DNA of 64,000 bases from Neelides folsomi (lineage: Eukaryota; Arthropoda; Collembola; Neelipleona; Neelidae). Location: contig JAQGBZ010000185.1 of NCBI GenBank assembly GCA_034687125.1, forward strand, positions 1 to 64,000, in the 5' to 3' direction. Positions 34,298 through 45,634 of the stretch are shown in pieces (the stretch's first letter is position 1; each line of letters begins with the position of its first letter). Under the pieces are notes generated by a model. The model was not told where the DNA came from. It was given only the letters and a program-made list of their open reading frames with translations, and did not search any database. The position numbers were made by a program, and so were the translations under genes.

Positions 34298-36033
34298 TTA
34301 AATGCGTCGATCTTCTGAAAATTTAATTTGAAGTAAAATGACAACATATGTTGAGACTGTCCCAAAAATCTAGATGCAATAAAATAAAATTCTATGATCT
34401 ATAAATATATAATTATGATCTATTTTCAAACAATATGTAAAATGTTCTTACAGATTTTATAAATTTCGTATTAATTTTGATCATATCGCAAAAAGTCATT
34501 TCCCAATTCCATTTTAAAATTCGATTAATTACTTTTCGAATTTCGGAATTTTCAATATTTTCCGTGTCATTCAATACTACTTCTAATGATTCTTTCACAT
34601 TGGAAATCTAAATGTTATTAAGATATTGATTTATAATACTAGCAAAATAACAATAAACAATTTATCTCATCTCATATTCTCATTCTCGGTGTTAACTTCA
34701 AGACGTAATTGAAGCGACAATGGGCGAGATATAGAATATTAAAATAGTTAATTGTTTCACAATTCACAATGATTCATTTTTTGGCTATAAACCGATATAA
34801 CATGTTATTGTTATTTATAAACGATAATTTAAAATTACCGCTTATGATAAACACGTTATATACACAACAAATTGAATGGGCAATGTGAAACAATTACCTA
34901 TTACAATATTAAATTTCTCGTCCCATTCCATCTCGCTTCAAGTACCACCGAGAATAAGTATTTTAAATTAGGTTATTTGATATTTTTCTTACTTTTTTAA
35001 TTAAATAACTCCCAATTCCTGTTATCAAGATCATTCTAATTCCATATAAGGTACTGATGATTTTCATTATCATTTCTATAGTAGAAGTTGTTGAAGTTGT
35101 TGGTGCATTATTTAAAAATTGATCAATAAAGTCAAAAGCCATAATTATATGAATTACAATATCGGAAATTAATGATATCATTAAACTTGGTGTAAAAGAA
35201 TCGTTAACTAGAGAAAAAATGTATTTGATGTGATTGAATTCATCTTGCAAGTTTTTAAATATAAATAACCCATCCTGAATATTTATTTTATTTTTCGACA
35301 AAACTATATCATTAAAATAATGCACATTTGTATATATTATTTTTTTATCAGTATTCCACATTATATCTTTATTTACATTAACGCTCTGTAATGTTTTTGA
35401 TTTTTCTAGAGTTTTTAAAATTTTAATTTTAAATGAAAAAAGATGACACAATAATAATTCAGAAACTATAATTAAATAATACATAATGAAAATTGATATG
35501 AAATAAATTGAAATTCCATGAATTATCATTATTAGATAAACAAGGGTTTTATATTTGAAACAATTTAAAATCCTATTAATTCCAATAATGTCTGACTCAT
35601 CGCTTCTTATTTCAAACACAGAACTTAAATAAGGAATAGCCAAGGCAGATAAAATTATAAACGCCAAAGATATGCTGAAAAGTCTGAATGTTTTGAATTC
35701 ATTTTTAACTTTATTTTCTCCACTGTTAATGAAAGTTAAAAGCTTTCTATTCAAATCATTAAATTGATTTGCATTTATAATAAATACGATCCGAGTCAAT
35801 GGAATTGAAAACACAGCAATTGAGAGAAAAAAGTCGGAAATTTGATTTGAAATCGAGGTTTTTGTTTTAATACTTTTACACGAAGTGAACAAAAGGCACC
35901 CAAATGAGCTGATAATAACCCAAATGATTGAATATAAATAACTTAAAACGGTTTTCCATTTTTCAAAAGATTTTCGAGGTGAAATTCCAAATATTGTGAT
36001 TAAACAATTTAATATGAAAAAATGATTGACCAT
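34298..36033 (-). CDS. Gustatory-type receptor B
   Basis: Three phase-0 exons: 36033-34993 (347 codons), 34607-34452 (52), 34369-34298 (23 plus stop), about 422 residues. It starts MVNHFFILNCLITIFGISPR, and exon 2 has the shared block INRILKWNWEMTFCDMIKIN. Exon 3 ends IFGTVSTYVVILLQIKFSED, again the GR TM7 motif. It is close to receptor C along its whole length, including N-terminus and tail (SEDRRI), so the two arose by a recent tandem duplication. The large loop before the last helices (KTLQSVNVNKDIMWNTDKK) is shorter than in C. Confidence 0.83.
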
Positions 36034-36473
36034 ATTTTTGAGTAATAATTTGCTTTATTTTATAATTTTTAAAATAAATTTTTTACTCATTAAAGAATCT
36101 AGCATAAAAGTATTGTATTTATTTTAACATTACATTTTATTCAATACAAGTTTCAATACAACAATTAATTTAATTATTAATGTAAACGATTAACAATATC
36201 CTGAATAAACACATTATTATCATCATCATTATTAAAGTTCTCAGAATAACAATTTCATAATCAACAATTAACAAATGAACATATAAATTTGCAAATTAAT
36301 TAATAATCAATAATAATCAACCCTTCTTAGCATAATATCAGATATAGACAAGTTAACATTCCAAGGGCAAAGAAATTAACATTAATTTTAATATTGTCAA
36401 AGTGATAATTGAAATTTTTATTTGTTGAATGTAACATGTTATGCAAATACTTAAATCAATTAAAAAAATAATT

Positions 36474-38002
36474 TTAAATGCGTCGATCTTCTGAAAATCT
36501 AATTTGAAGTAAAATGACAACATATGTAGAAACTGTAGCAAAAATCTATATTACAATAAAATTTTATACTTTTCAAAAATAAATTAGCTATTTTCAAATA
36601 ATATGTAAAATTCACTTACTGATTTTATCAATTTCATATTAATTTTAATCATATCGCAAAAAGTCATTTCCCAATTCCATTTTAAAATCCGATTAATAAC
36701 TTTTTCGACTTCGGACTTTTTAATGTTTTCCGCGTCATTCAAAGCTAATTCTAATGATTCTTTTACATTAGAGATCTAATGTTAATAAAATGTTGATTTT
36801 ATAAATATTAAATTGTTATTATTATTGCTCCTGTTGTAATGATTTTAGGTATTCACATTTAATTTAATTTAAATATAACATATTTTATATTAAATCAGAT
36901 TAAATAATTGTTTTTTTTATACTTTTTTGATTAAATAACTGCCAATTCCTGCAATAAGAACCATTCTAAATCCATATAAAGTACCCATGATTTTCATTAT
37001 CATTTCTGTAGAAGTCTTTGCAGTTGTTGGTGCATTATTATTTAAAAATTGGCCAACAAAGTCAAAAACTAAAATTATATGAATTACAATGTCGGAAAGT
37101 AATGATATCATTAAACTTGGTGTAAAAGAATCGTTTACTAGAGAAAAAATGCATTTGATGTGACTGAATTCTTCTTCCATGTTTTTAAATCTAATTAACT
37201 CACCACAATCATTTATTTTATTTTTTGATGATGCTTGATTGTTAACATAATGTAGATTTGGATATACTATTATTTTTTTATCAGTATTCCATATTATATC
37301 ATTACACAGTTTATTATCCGTCGCGCTTTTAAAATCTTTGCTTACATTAACCCTCTTTGAAGTTTTGTATTTTTCTAGCGTTTCTAAAATTTTAATTTTA
37401 AATGAAAAAAGATAACACAATAATAATTCAGAAACAATAATTAAATAATACATAGTGAAAATTGATATGAAATAAATTGAAATTCCATGAATTGACCTAA
37501 TTAGATAACCAATTGTTTTATATTTGAAACAATTTAAAATCTTGTTAGCACCAATAGTGTCTGACTCATCGCTTCTTATGTCAATCACAGAGCTTAAATA
37601 AGGAACAGTCATGCCAGATAAAACTATAACAGTCAAAGTCAAACTGAAAATTCTAAATTTTTTGAATTCGTTTTTTATTTTATTTCCCCCGCTGTTTATG
37701 AAAGCAAGAAGCTTTCTGTTCAAATCATTGAATTGATTTGCATTTATAATAAATAAGATCCGAGTCAATGGAATAGAAAAAGCAGCAATAGAGAGAAAAA
37801 AGTTGGAAATTTGAATTGCAATTGAGGTTTCATTTTTTACACTTGCACAAGACATGAACAAAATGCCTCCAAATGAGCTGATTATTACCCATATGATTGA
37901 ATATAAATAACTTAAAACAGTTTTCCATTTTTCAATTGATTTTTGAGGTGAAATTCCAAATATTGTAATTAAGCAATTTAATATGAAAAAATGATTGACC
38001 AT
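36474..38002 (-). CDS. Gustatory-type receptor C
   Basis: Three phase-0 exons: 38002-36923 (360 codons), 36775-36620 (52), 36545-36474 (23 plus stop), about 435 residues. The start (MVNHFFILNCLITIFGISPQ) and tail (IFATVSTYVVILLQIRFSED, RRI) nearly equal those of receptor B. The main difference is a ~13-residue insertion in the large intracellular loop (around VNVSKDFKSATDNKLCND). The conserved Gly before the TM7 motif in B and others (FGT, VGT, GGT) is Ala here (FAT). Exons 2 and 3 of B and C are also close at the DNA level, including parts of the intron between them. Confidence 0.83.
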
Positions 38003-38189
38003 TGTTGTTATATTTTTGATTAATATTAAGCCTTATTTAATAAATTTTAAAATTACTTTTTTATTTTTTAAGGAATCGTCTTGAATCTCTTGAATAAAAA
38101 GTAAATGTTTGTATCTATGGATTATGTTAACTTATTGACTATTGAATACTTATTCATTTTACCAATTGAAAATTATCAGATTAATTTAT

Positions 38190-39660
38190 CTAATTACTAC
38201 TACAATTTTGTTTGTGGTCATTTGACGATTCAGAAATTTTAATTTGCATCAGAATAACGACATAAGTCATTATTGTTCCCCCAATCTATATTAAATAAAT
38301 TCTCATTAGTGAAACATGAAACACATAAGAAAATTAAAAGTAATAGAAATTTAGATTTACTTTGGCCAAAAGTCCCATATTAACATTTGTGATGTCTAAT
38401 GCCCTCAGAGCCCATTTCCATCGAATGAACCTTTTAGCTAATTGAATAATAGGATTATTCGTCTCAGGTGCCATATTATGGTTATATAATTCATTTTCAA
38501 TTGATTCTTTCATTAATTTCATCTATATTAAAATTATTAAGTTAGAAATCTTGTATTATTGGAATGAGTATAAATTGCGTAATTCGCTAAATAAAATACA
38601 TAAAATAACTTTATGCACAAGATCTTACCTCATGAACGACGAATGATCCAAGTGCAGAAAAAACGACGGGCTTAATTTCATAAACAATGTTCATGTACTT
38701 ATAAATCAAATCTAATGTATAATAATTATCAGGATTTGATCTGTTTTCAAAAACTTCATTTATCATAGTATACAAAAATATTATAATCAACTGCATATCT
38801 GCTGTTATTGAAATAATTAGGCCAGGCCCGATGAAATAATTTAAATTGTCAAATAATTTTTTAAGCTTTAAATATTCTATATTTAGATCAATATCAGAAA
38901 TTGGACTTGAAGAATTGTCAATAAGACTATTCAATTTCAATGGATTTAAAGATACATTATCGATTATAGATTCACTATAATCTCTTTGATCTTTAATCGT
39001 CGAATTTTCTATTGTAAATGTAGTAGTGATTTTAAGATCTTTACTAATGTCTAATTTTTTTAATGAAATTTCCTTGTACATTTCCATAGCATTCAAATTT
39101 GCAAAAAGCAAAACAATTATTGAAAAAGCTACAAAAAATGAAATTATCCAAGCTGATAGGAAAAAATATACGCATACAATTTGAACAAAATAAATATTGT
39201 TTGGAAGAAATATGAAACTTGTCGTTTCAATGGCATCAAATTCATCATAAATTCGTTGTGCAAAATAAGTAAAAATTTGACATCCATAAACGAAACCAAG
39301 AATAAGAAAAGATAAATTCTGAATTTTACTATAAAATGGTTTCACTTTTAAGTTTTTGTAAACAGATTCAAGAGCGTAAATAAGTTCATGAAAATATGTT
39401 GAACAAATAATGAAAGCAAAGTGTGTATACAAAAGAGTGAAACCGTGAGAAAAAATTGTTAATATTTTAGCCAATTTATTGATCATGCTATCTTCTTTAA
39501 AAGAAAAACGGAAACATATTTCGTTAAATATAAATATATTTAAACACAATATAACTGTTGAAAAGCAATAAGGAAGAAATCGAATTTCTCCTGGCTTTTT
39601 TTGAAATGGAATAAAACTGGAAATCCAACCAAAATATTTTATGATTTTTAAATTGTGCAT
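38190..39660 (-). CDS. Gustatory-type receptor D
   Basis: Three phase-0 exons: 39660-38629 (344 codons), 38522-38361 (54), 38285-38190 (31 plus stop), about 429 residues. It starts MHNLKIIKYFGWISSFIPFQ and shares with receptor E the block QIFTYFAQRIYDEFDA, the exon 2 motif WALRALDITNVNMGLLAK and the TM7 start IGGTIMTYVVILMQIKISES. The D/E pair forms a second subfamily in the array, distinct from B/C. The tail is extended and polar (SNDHKQNCSSN). Ligand unknown. Confidence 0.83.
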
Positions 39661-40599
39661 TTTATATGCATTTATTGTTATCTGTGTTTCTGTGTACTTT
39701 ATTGATTTACTCTATTGTATAGTTATGTAATTTATCACAAAAGATTAAATTTACACTTTATTAAAAATGTTTGGAAGAATTACTAAATGTAAGAAGAAGT
39801 TTTCTATTCCTACTAACATTAAGATCTTAAAATTCATTGGACTTTAGTTTACAAACTCTACATTACAATGCAAATATTTACATTTATTAATGAATAATCA
39901 ATAACTAATTAGGTAATAGGTTTTTTTCATCAAAAAACAAAGTGAACATTTAAAAAGTTAAAAATTACATAGATATAAATATTCTAAACTTTACATTAGT
40001 AATTTGTAAAAGTGTTATAATATAATATATCTACTACATAGGTAAAATAAAATAGTACCTCTATGTGTAATTAAACATTAGATTGAACATTTCATTTGTA
40101 AGACATGCAAACAAAAACAGGCTCTTAGGTGCATACATTTTTATACAATAGATTATGATCTTTAGATAAATTGCTAACGAGTAATTCTTTAATCTTAAAA
40201 CTACTTCGATTGTTATTTCAGATACAAATTATCCTCGGATACCAATTAACTTGACATAAACATAAGGATAAATAACTCTGGCATTATAAAATAAGTAACA
40301 ATGACATAAAAATAACTTTGACAAAAATTCAACTAAAATTTGACATAATAATTAAATAACTTTTGCCATAATGTATTATAAATGCATCTCTTCATTGTCA
40401 TCATCACTTACAAAGATTAGTAATTTCGGTGAAAATGTAATATTTGGCTTTTAGACATTAATTACTATAAAAAATCAAGTTAAACATCAATTGTAAGTTC
40501 GGTATTCTTTTAGTTATATAAATATTATTACAATTTGAGGGATTTAAATAAAAATTGATTTTTACTTAAATTTTCTATCACTTTTTATCATTTAGGGTA

Positions 40600-40790
40600 T
40601 GCATATTAAGATTTTTGATTTATCTTCAATTTATTAATTTTGGGGTATTAGAGAACAATATAGTAGCTCAATCTGTCAATTATTTTGATAATGAATATAA
40701 TCTTAATAAATATTCATAGATTGAGCTACTATATTACACATTATTGCCCCAAAATATTTTTCTTTTTAATATGCATATACGAAAATCAAT
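40600..40790. repeat. Foldback/MITE with nested matching arms
   Basis: Arms match in layers: ATATAGTAGCTCAATCT (from about 40659) with AGATTGAGCTACTATAT (to about 40734), outside this TTTTGGGG with CCCCAAAA, and further out TATGCATATTAA with TTAATATGCATA. The element is about 190 bp, has a ~50-bp loop and no coding frame. Confidence 0.75.
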
Positions 40791-41142
40791 GGAATATTCA
40801 ATAAAAATGATCTTAAATGTACTTAAAAAGATTATATTGTAATGTTATTTATTATATGCCAATATTCAGTTTTATATGTCAAAAGTACTCTATGTCAAGT
40901 TTATTTATTTTTTAATGTCTAATTATTCTTATGTAAAAGTCGCTTGTCGCTTATTGTAATGTCAAAATAAAATAAAATATAAACACATTATCTTCAAATC
41001 CATAAAAGGAAAAGCCAATTACCATTTATTTATTGTTAGTTCTGGTGTTATATGGTAATTTATAGGAAAAGATTCTTATAAACATTCATTTTTAAAAACC
41101 ATTAATTGTTTTTATTGATTGAAATTGAATTACAAATAAATA

Positions 41143-41270
41143 AAGAATAAATTAATAATCAATTATCCAAATGTACAAATACAAATTCAATTCACATGAA
41201 AGTTAATAAATTAATAATCAATTATCCAAATGTACAAATACAAATTCAATTCACATGAAAGTTAATAAAT
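41143..41270. repeat. 59-bp unit, two tandem copies
   Basis: The unit containing TCAATTATCCAAATGTACAA and TTCAATTCACATGAAAGTTA is repeated head to tail without visible mismatches over the second copy. It is 40 bp downstream of receptor E, in its 3' flank. Identical copies imply a very young duplication or active unequal exchange. Confidence 0.85.
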
Positions 41271-41307
41271 TAAAATGTACAATAAACACGAGATATTCCG
41301 TGTGACT

Positions 41308-42903
41308 TTATGTTTGCTTACAATTGTTTGAATAATTTGAAATTTTTATTTGAAGCAATATTACGACATATGTAACAATCGTCCCTCCAATCTTAAAAAT
41401 TACATAAATTTTATTAAATTACGAATAAAAATTTTTATTGTAGATATGGAGAATTTCTTATACTTATTCAAGTACAGTGTGCGCATCATACTTTTACATT
41501 TTTATAGTGTGCCCACACTGTATAAGTATAGAAACATCAATAAAATAAATGATATTTTATACATATTGTATAGGTACTACTATGTATATGACATAATTTT
41601 TACTTTTGAAAGTAGTCCCATATTAACATTGGTGATATCCAAAGGTCTCAATGTCCAATTCCAATTAATTATTCTTTGAGCTACTCGAATACAAGCAAGA
41701 TTCGATTCAAATATTAAATTTTCAACATGTAATTCATTTTCAATCGATTCTTTGACAAGAGTTATCTAAATAAAAATACAATAGAACAATAATAAAAATG
41801 ATGCTAAAATAAAAATGTTAATTAATGAATCGTAATTAATTTACCTGATAAACAATATAAGATCCAAGTATTGCAAAAATCATAGGTTTGATTTCATACA
41901 TTGTGTTCATATATTTATAAATCATATCAAACGGTTTATCTCCATCAGGTTTTTCTTTGAGATCAAAAACTCCATTTATGTAGGTGTAAATAAATAATAT
42001 AATCAATAACATATCCGCTAAAATTGAAATAATCAAACTTGGTCCAATGGATTTATTTAAATCTTCGAACAATTTTTTAACTTTCAAAAATTCTTCGTTT
42101 AAATCGTTTTTTGCAATGAATAAAGAATTGTCATTAATTTTATTATTCAATGTTTTTAAGATGAGATTATTTTTTTCAAATTGTTTTTCCGAAATTGATT
42201 CAATTTTTTTTCCAGAAGTTTCAATCGCATATTTTTTATGACTAATACTGGAATTTCTTGAATTAGATGAACCATTTTTTAAACGAATTTCTTTCACTAT
42301 ATTATCTTTAAATTTTGATAAGATTTCTAAATTTGCAAGGCTGAGGACGACGATTGAATACCCAACAAAAAACGATGCTGAGCCTGCCAATGTGTTAAAA
42401 TAAAGAAAAAGAATTTCTACAAGGTAATAATTGGGTTTAAGGATGTAGAATTTATTCTCATTTTGCTTAAACGCTTCAAATTCATAATGAATTCGTTGAG
42501 CAAAAAATGTAAATATTTGACAACCATAGGCGATGAAAAGAAATAGAAAGTAAAAACAACGAAACTTTTTATAAGATGATTTCAATTCAATATTTTTGCA
42601 AATTGGTTCAAGAGTGTAAATGATATCATGAAAATAAGTTGAACAAAAAAGGAACACAAATTGTGTCGCAATAAGAGAAACTCCCTGGGCAGAAAAAGTT
42701 AATATTTTTGAAAAACTTATAAATGCATTTTCTTCTTTAATGATATTAAAAAATAAGAAGAAATCAGTAAATAAAATTGTGTTGATAGAAAGAGAAATAA
42801 TTGAAAATAAATAAGGAATAATTCTTTTTTCTCCTGCTTTTCTTTGATAAGGAACAAAACTGCAAATCCAACCCCAATATTTAACAATTTTTATATGATG
42901 CAT
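41308..42903 (-). CDS. Gustatory-type receptor E
   Basis: Three phase-0 exons: 42903-41845 (353 codons), 41765-41604 (54), 41391-41308 (27 plus stop), about 434 residues. It starts MHHIKIVKYWGWICSFVPYQ, shares GCQIFTFFAQRIHYEFEAF with receptor D, and has a long loop after TM4-5 (NSRNSSISHKKYAIETSGKK). Exon 2 shows INWNWTLRPLDITNVNMGLL; exon 3 starts IGGTIVTYVVILLQIKISNY. Intron 2 contains a short inverted repeat (TACTTAT/ATAAGTA with TACAGTGTG arms, about 41461-41530). Last gene of the array, upstream-most in transcription order. Confidence 0.83.
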
Positions 42904-43328
42904 TTCAGAATTTAAATTATTTCAGCACGTGTAAAAAGCTTTTTAAAACTTGTAGTTTTATCAATTAACGAGTTCTAAAATATTAATGCCGTTAATAAAT
43001 ATAATTTTACTTTTACAAAGCATTATTCAGAACAATAGTAATAGATTTAAGTTTAATCCAATTAAAGGATTTATACTTATTGTTAGTATTATATCTACAA
43101 TATTAATTGATTGAATCATAAGTGCATTAACGATAGAATATCGTTTTTCTCGAAATAAAAGAAAACTCATTTTGTAAACTATAAACTTATTGACTTATTG
43201 ATTGTAAATTTGTATTATCCAATAGGTATTCATTTATCATTTATTAAGTAAGTAATTGATTGTTCAAATTACCATGAAATATGCATATTAAGAAATTAGA
43301 ATGATAATTTAATACATCATTTTAACTG

Positions 43329-43404
43329 GGTCAAAGTCCAGGCAACCATTGCCCGTTTTCGGGCAATGGTTGCCCGAAACAGGCCGGCGTCCTGGACTTT
43401 GACC
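43329..43404. repeat. GC-rich nested hairpin
   Basis: The inner arms GGCAACCATTGCCCG (43341-43355) and its exact reverse complement (43360-43374) enclose a TTTT loop. The outer arms GGTCAAAGTCCA (43329-43340) and its reverse complement (43393-43404) enclose the inner hairpin plus a 16-base GC-rich bulge. It stands out sharply from AT-rich surroundings, upstream of receptor E. Confidence 0.9.
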
Positions 43405-43654
43405 TTTTAACTGATATTGACTTCATTAAATAAATTATTTCACAAAAATATTTTCTAACCTAATGATGTAAGTGGTACCTAAACCTACTACTATTTAGTG
43501 CCCTAATAGTAAAACAAACACGTTTTCATAAGCAAAAAAAATTTAAAAAGATGAAATTTAATTTGTTAATAAGCTTATTAACATTTTTCAAGTTCAAAAT
43601 GTATATTGGGAATAATAATTGATAAATAATGTAACTCTAAAGTTTAGAAATAGA

Positions 43655-43759
43655 TTTGACTTTTTGCCCAAAGGCACAGGATATAGTAAGTTGGTAGTTG
43701 TTATGCTGTATGTGTGTTTTTAACTTTACTAAATCTTGCGCCTTTGGCAAAAAGTCAAA
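43655..43759. repeat. Short foldback element
   Basis: TTTGACTTTTTGCC.AAAGGC at 43655 is matched by its inverted copy GCCTTTGGCAAAAAGTCAAA near 43740-43759, with a ~60-bp loop. It is about 85 bp upstream (+ coordinates below) of the 3' end of the first QxW gene. Confidence 0.8.
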
Positions 43760-43842
43760 CCTTTAGTAATATACTAATATATAAATTGAAATAGTAAACT
43801 TTTAATAAGCACAAGAACGATTGCAATGTTTATTTTATTCAA

Positions 43843-45217
43843 TTAATCGGTTGTGTACAAGAATTGCCAAAGTTGATTATTGTTATTTCTGTCACATTCA
43901 ACAATTGAAGCGTTTTCATCAACCCTAAAATAAAATGTTTAATTATAATTTTGATTCTTGAAATTTTTTATTTTTTTAAATGTATACCCATTTGATTGAA
44001 GACAGAAATCCTCTCCACGCTCGTCCCAATCAAACCATAAATGGCTTCTGAGAAGATATTCTCTTTCGTCAACTTTTTCTAACTCCCATTTGGCGCCAAC
44101 CTTAATTTATACAAAAATGATAATGATCTCAAGATCATACAAATACAAATATGAAATAAATGCAACGCTGAAACTGAACACCAAGCAATAATCTTACAGG
44201 GAAAACTCCTGGTCTGGGAAGTTCAATTTCCATCACGTTGAATCCATTTGGCCCATAATTAGAAAATTCATAAAGTCGAACAGCTATAATTTTACATATA
44301 AATAATTATAAGAATTGTGCAATCAATTTATGAAATATCAATGACGATAAAATAAATGGTGTAAAGAAATTCTTTAAATTAGTCTTTCTCTAAACATCAC
44401 AAAGCTTGTAATAATAAAAATATTTAATAAAAATCATATCTTACTTTCTCCTTCGTAAAATGGTCTAACTCGAACATCCCATTTTTGATCCAAAGCTTCT
44501 GGATTTGGTTTATTCATTGTTACTGGACCAACTCTTTGCCAGCCTTCTCCATTGTCCAATGCTGCTACTCTCTTCAAAGATAAGATATTAATATTATGGA
44601 CCTTATGACTTTACATTTACACTTATAAAAATCTAAGTGCTGCTATGTACTAAATGCACTTTAATATATCTGATGAATAAAACCAGTATTATTATTATAC
44701 TTATATGTACATAATAATAAAATACTTAATAGTTTAATTGCATAAATGAAATGTAAATTAAAGATCAAAGGCAAGTACTTTCATCATTATTTAAATACAT
44801 ATAATTAGGTAAGTGTGTGTGTGAATCTTAATTAGGAATCTTAATAGGTATACAAGTATAATTATGAATTATGGAATTAATTGTAAGTATTAGTATAATT
44901 TAAATTTCAAATGATCATTATCATTATTAAACAATTAATAAATTACCAAACCATCTCCAACATTTTGAAAATAATAGTTTCCATCAATTATAGGAGGTTC
45001 TGGTGCTGCCAAACTCTTGATGACTATTTTTTATAAAAATAATTTTTAGATTATTTGTACATATTTTATAAATTATATGGTATAACTGCATACTAACATT
45101 AAATATTTATTTATAATTATTATAAGTTCTAACACTTTGTTTAACTTTTAACTTACCCATTCCTTGAGAAAAGAACATGGTGATTGAAAGTATAAAAATA
45201 AATGCAAACTTCTTCAT
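43843..45217 (-). CDS. Secreted beta-trefoil (QxW, lectin-like) protein 1
   Basis: Six exons (45217-45157, 45023-44947, 44571-44445, 44283-44198, 44100-43988, 43924-43843) give about 181 residues. The signal peptide is MKKFAFIFILSITMFFSQG. The mature part shows FCLQSNG...ECDRNNNNQLWQF, a Q-x-W motif typical of ricin-type beta-trefoil lectin folds, and earlier W-containing repeats (LDQKWDVRVRPFYEGE, WFDWDERGEDFCL). With one clear QxW near the end, a single trefoil is likely. Some of these proteins bind sugars; the sugar-site Asp cannot be judged here. Every exon phase is shared with the neighbour at 45.6-46.9 kb. Confidence 0.7.
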
Positions 45218-45634
45218 TTTTGTTGATTGTTTGCTTGATTGAAGCAAACTGATCAATTGACCACTAGTCTCCTTTTATTTACAACTATTTTATTTATTAT
45301 CTATGAGATTAGAACAAATAGCTTTTATACTTTGTACTCGCGAAATTAAATTATGAGTTAATTGTTAATGTGAGTATGGTCGATCTTATCAAATATGAAA
45401 TAAAACTGGGATTTACCCTTATAAATAAACAATTAAAATTTTGCTTAATAAATTGAGTCATATTTTGTTTGCATATTTATTCAAATGAGTATCTTAATTA
45501 ATCAATAATAAAATTGTATTAGTAGTTGTATCATATAAACATCATTTAAATATTTTTTCCAAGAATTTATTTATTATGCCATATAATTCACATTATATAA
45601 GTTTAGTTTTTAAATCTCCATTTTCAATTTTCAA

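Larger units (their letters stand above)
39661..41307. other. Intergenic DNA between receptors D and E, with repeats
   Basis: It holds the foldback at about 40600-40790 and a 59-bp tandem duplication (about 41143-41270). No further receptor exon is recognisable, although the gap is the longest inside the array. Confidence 0.5.
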
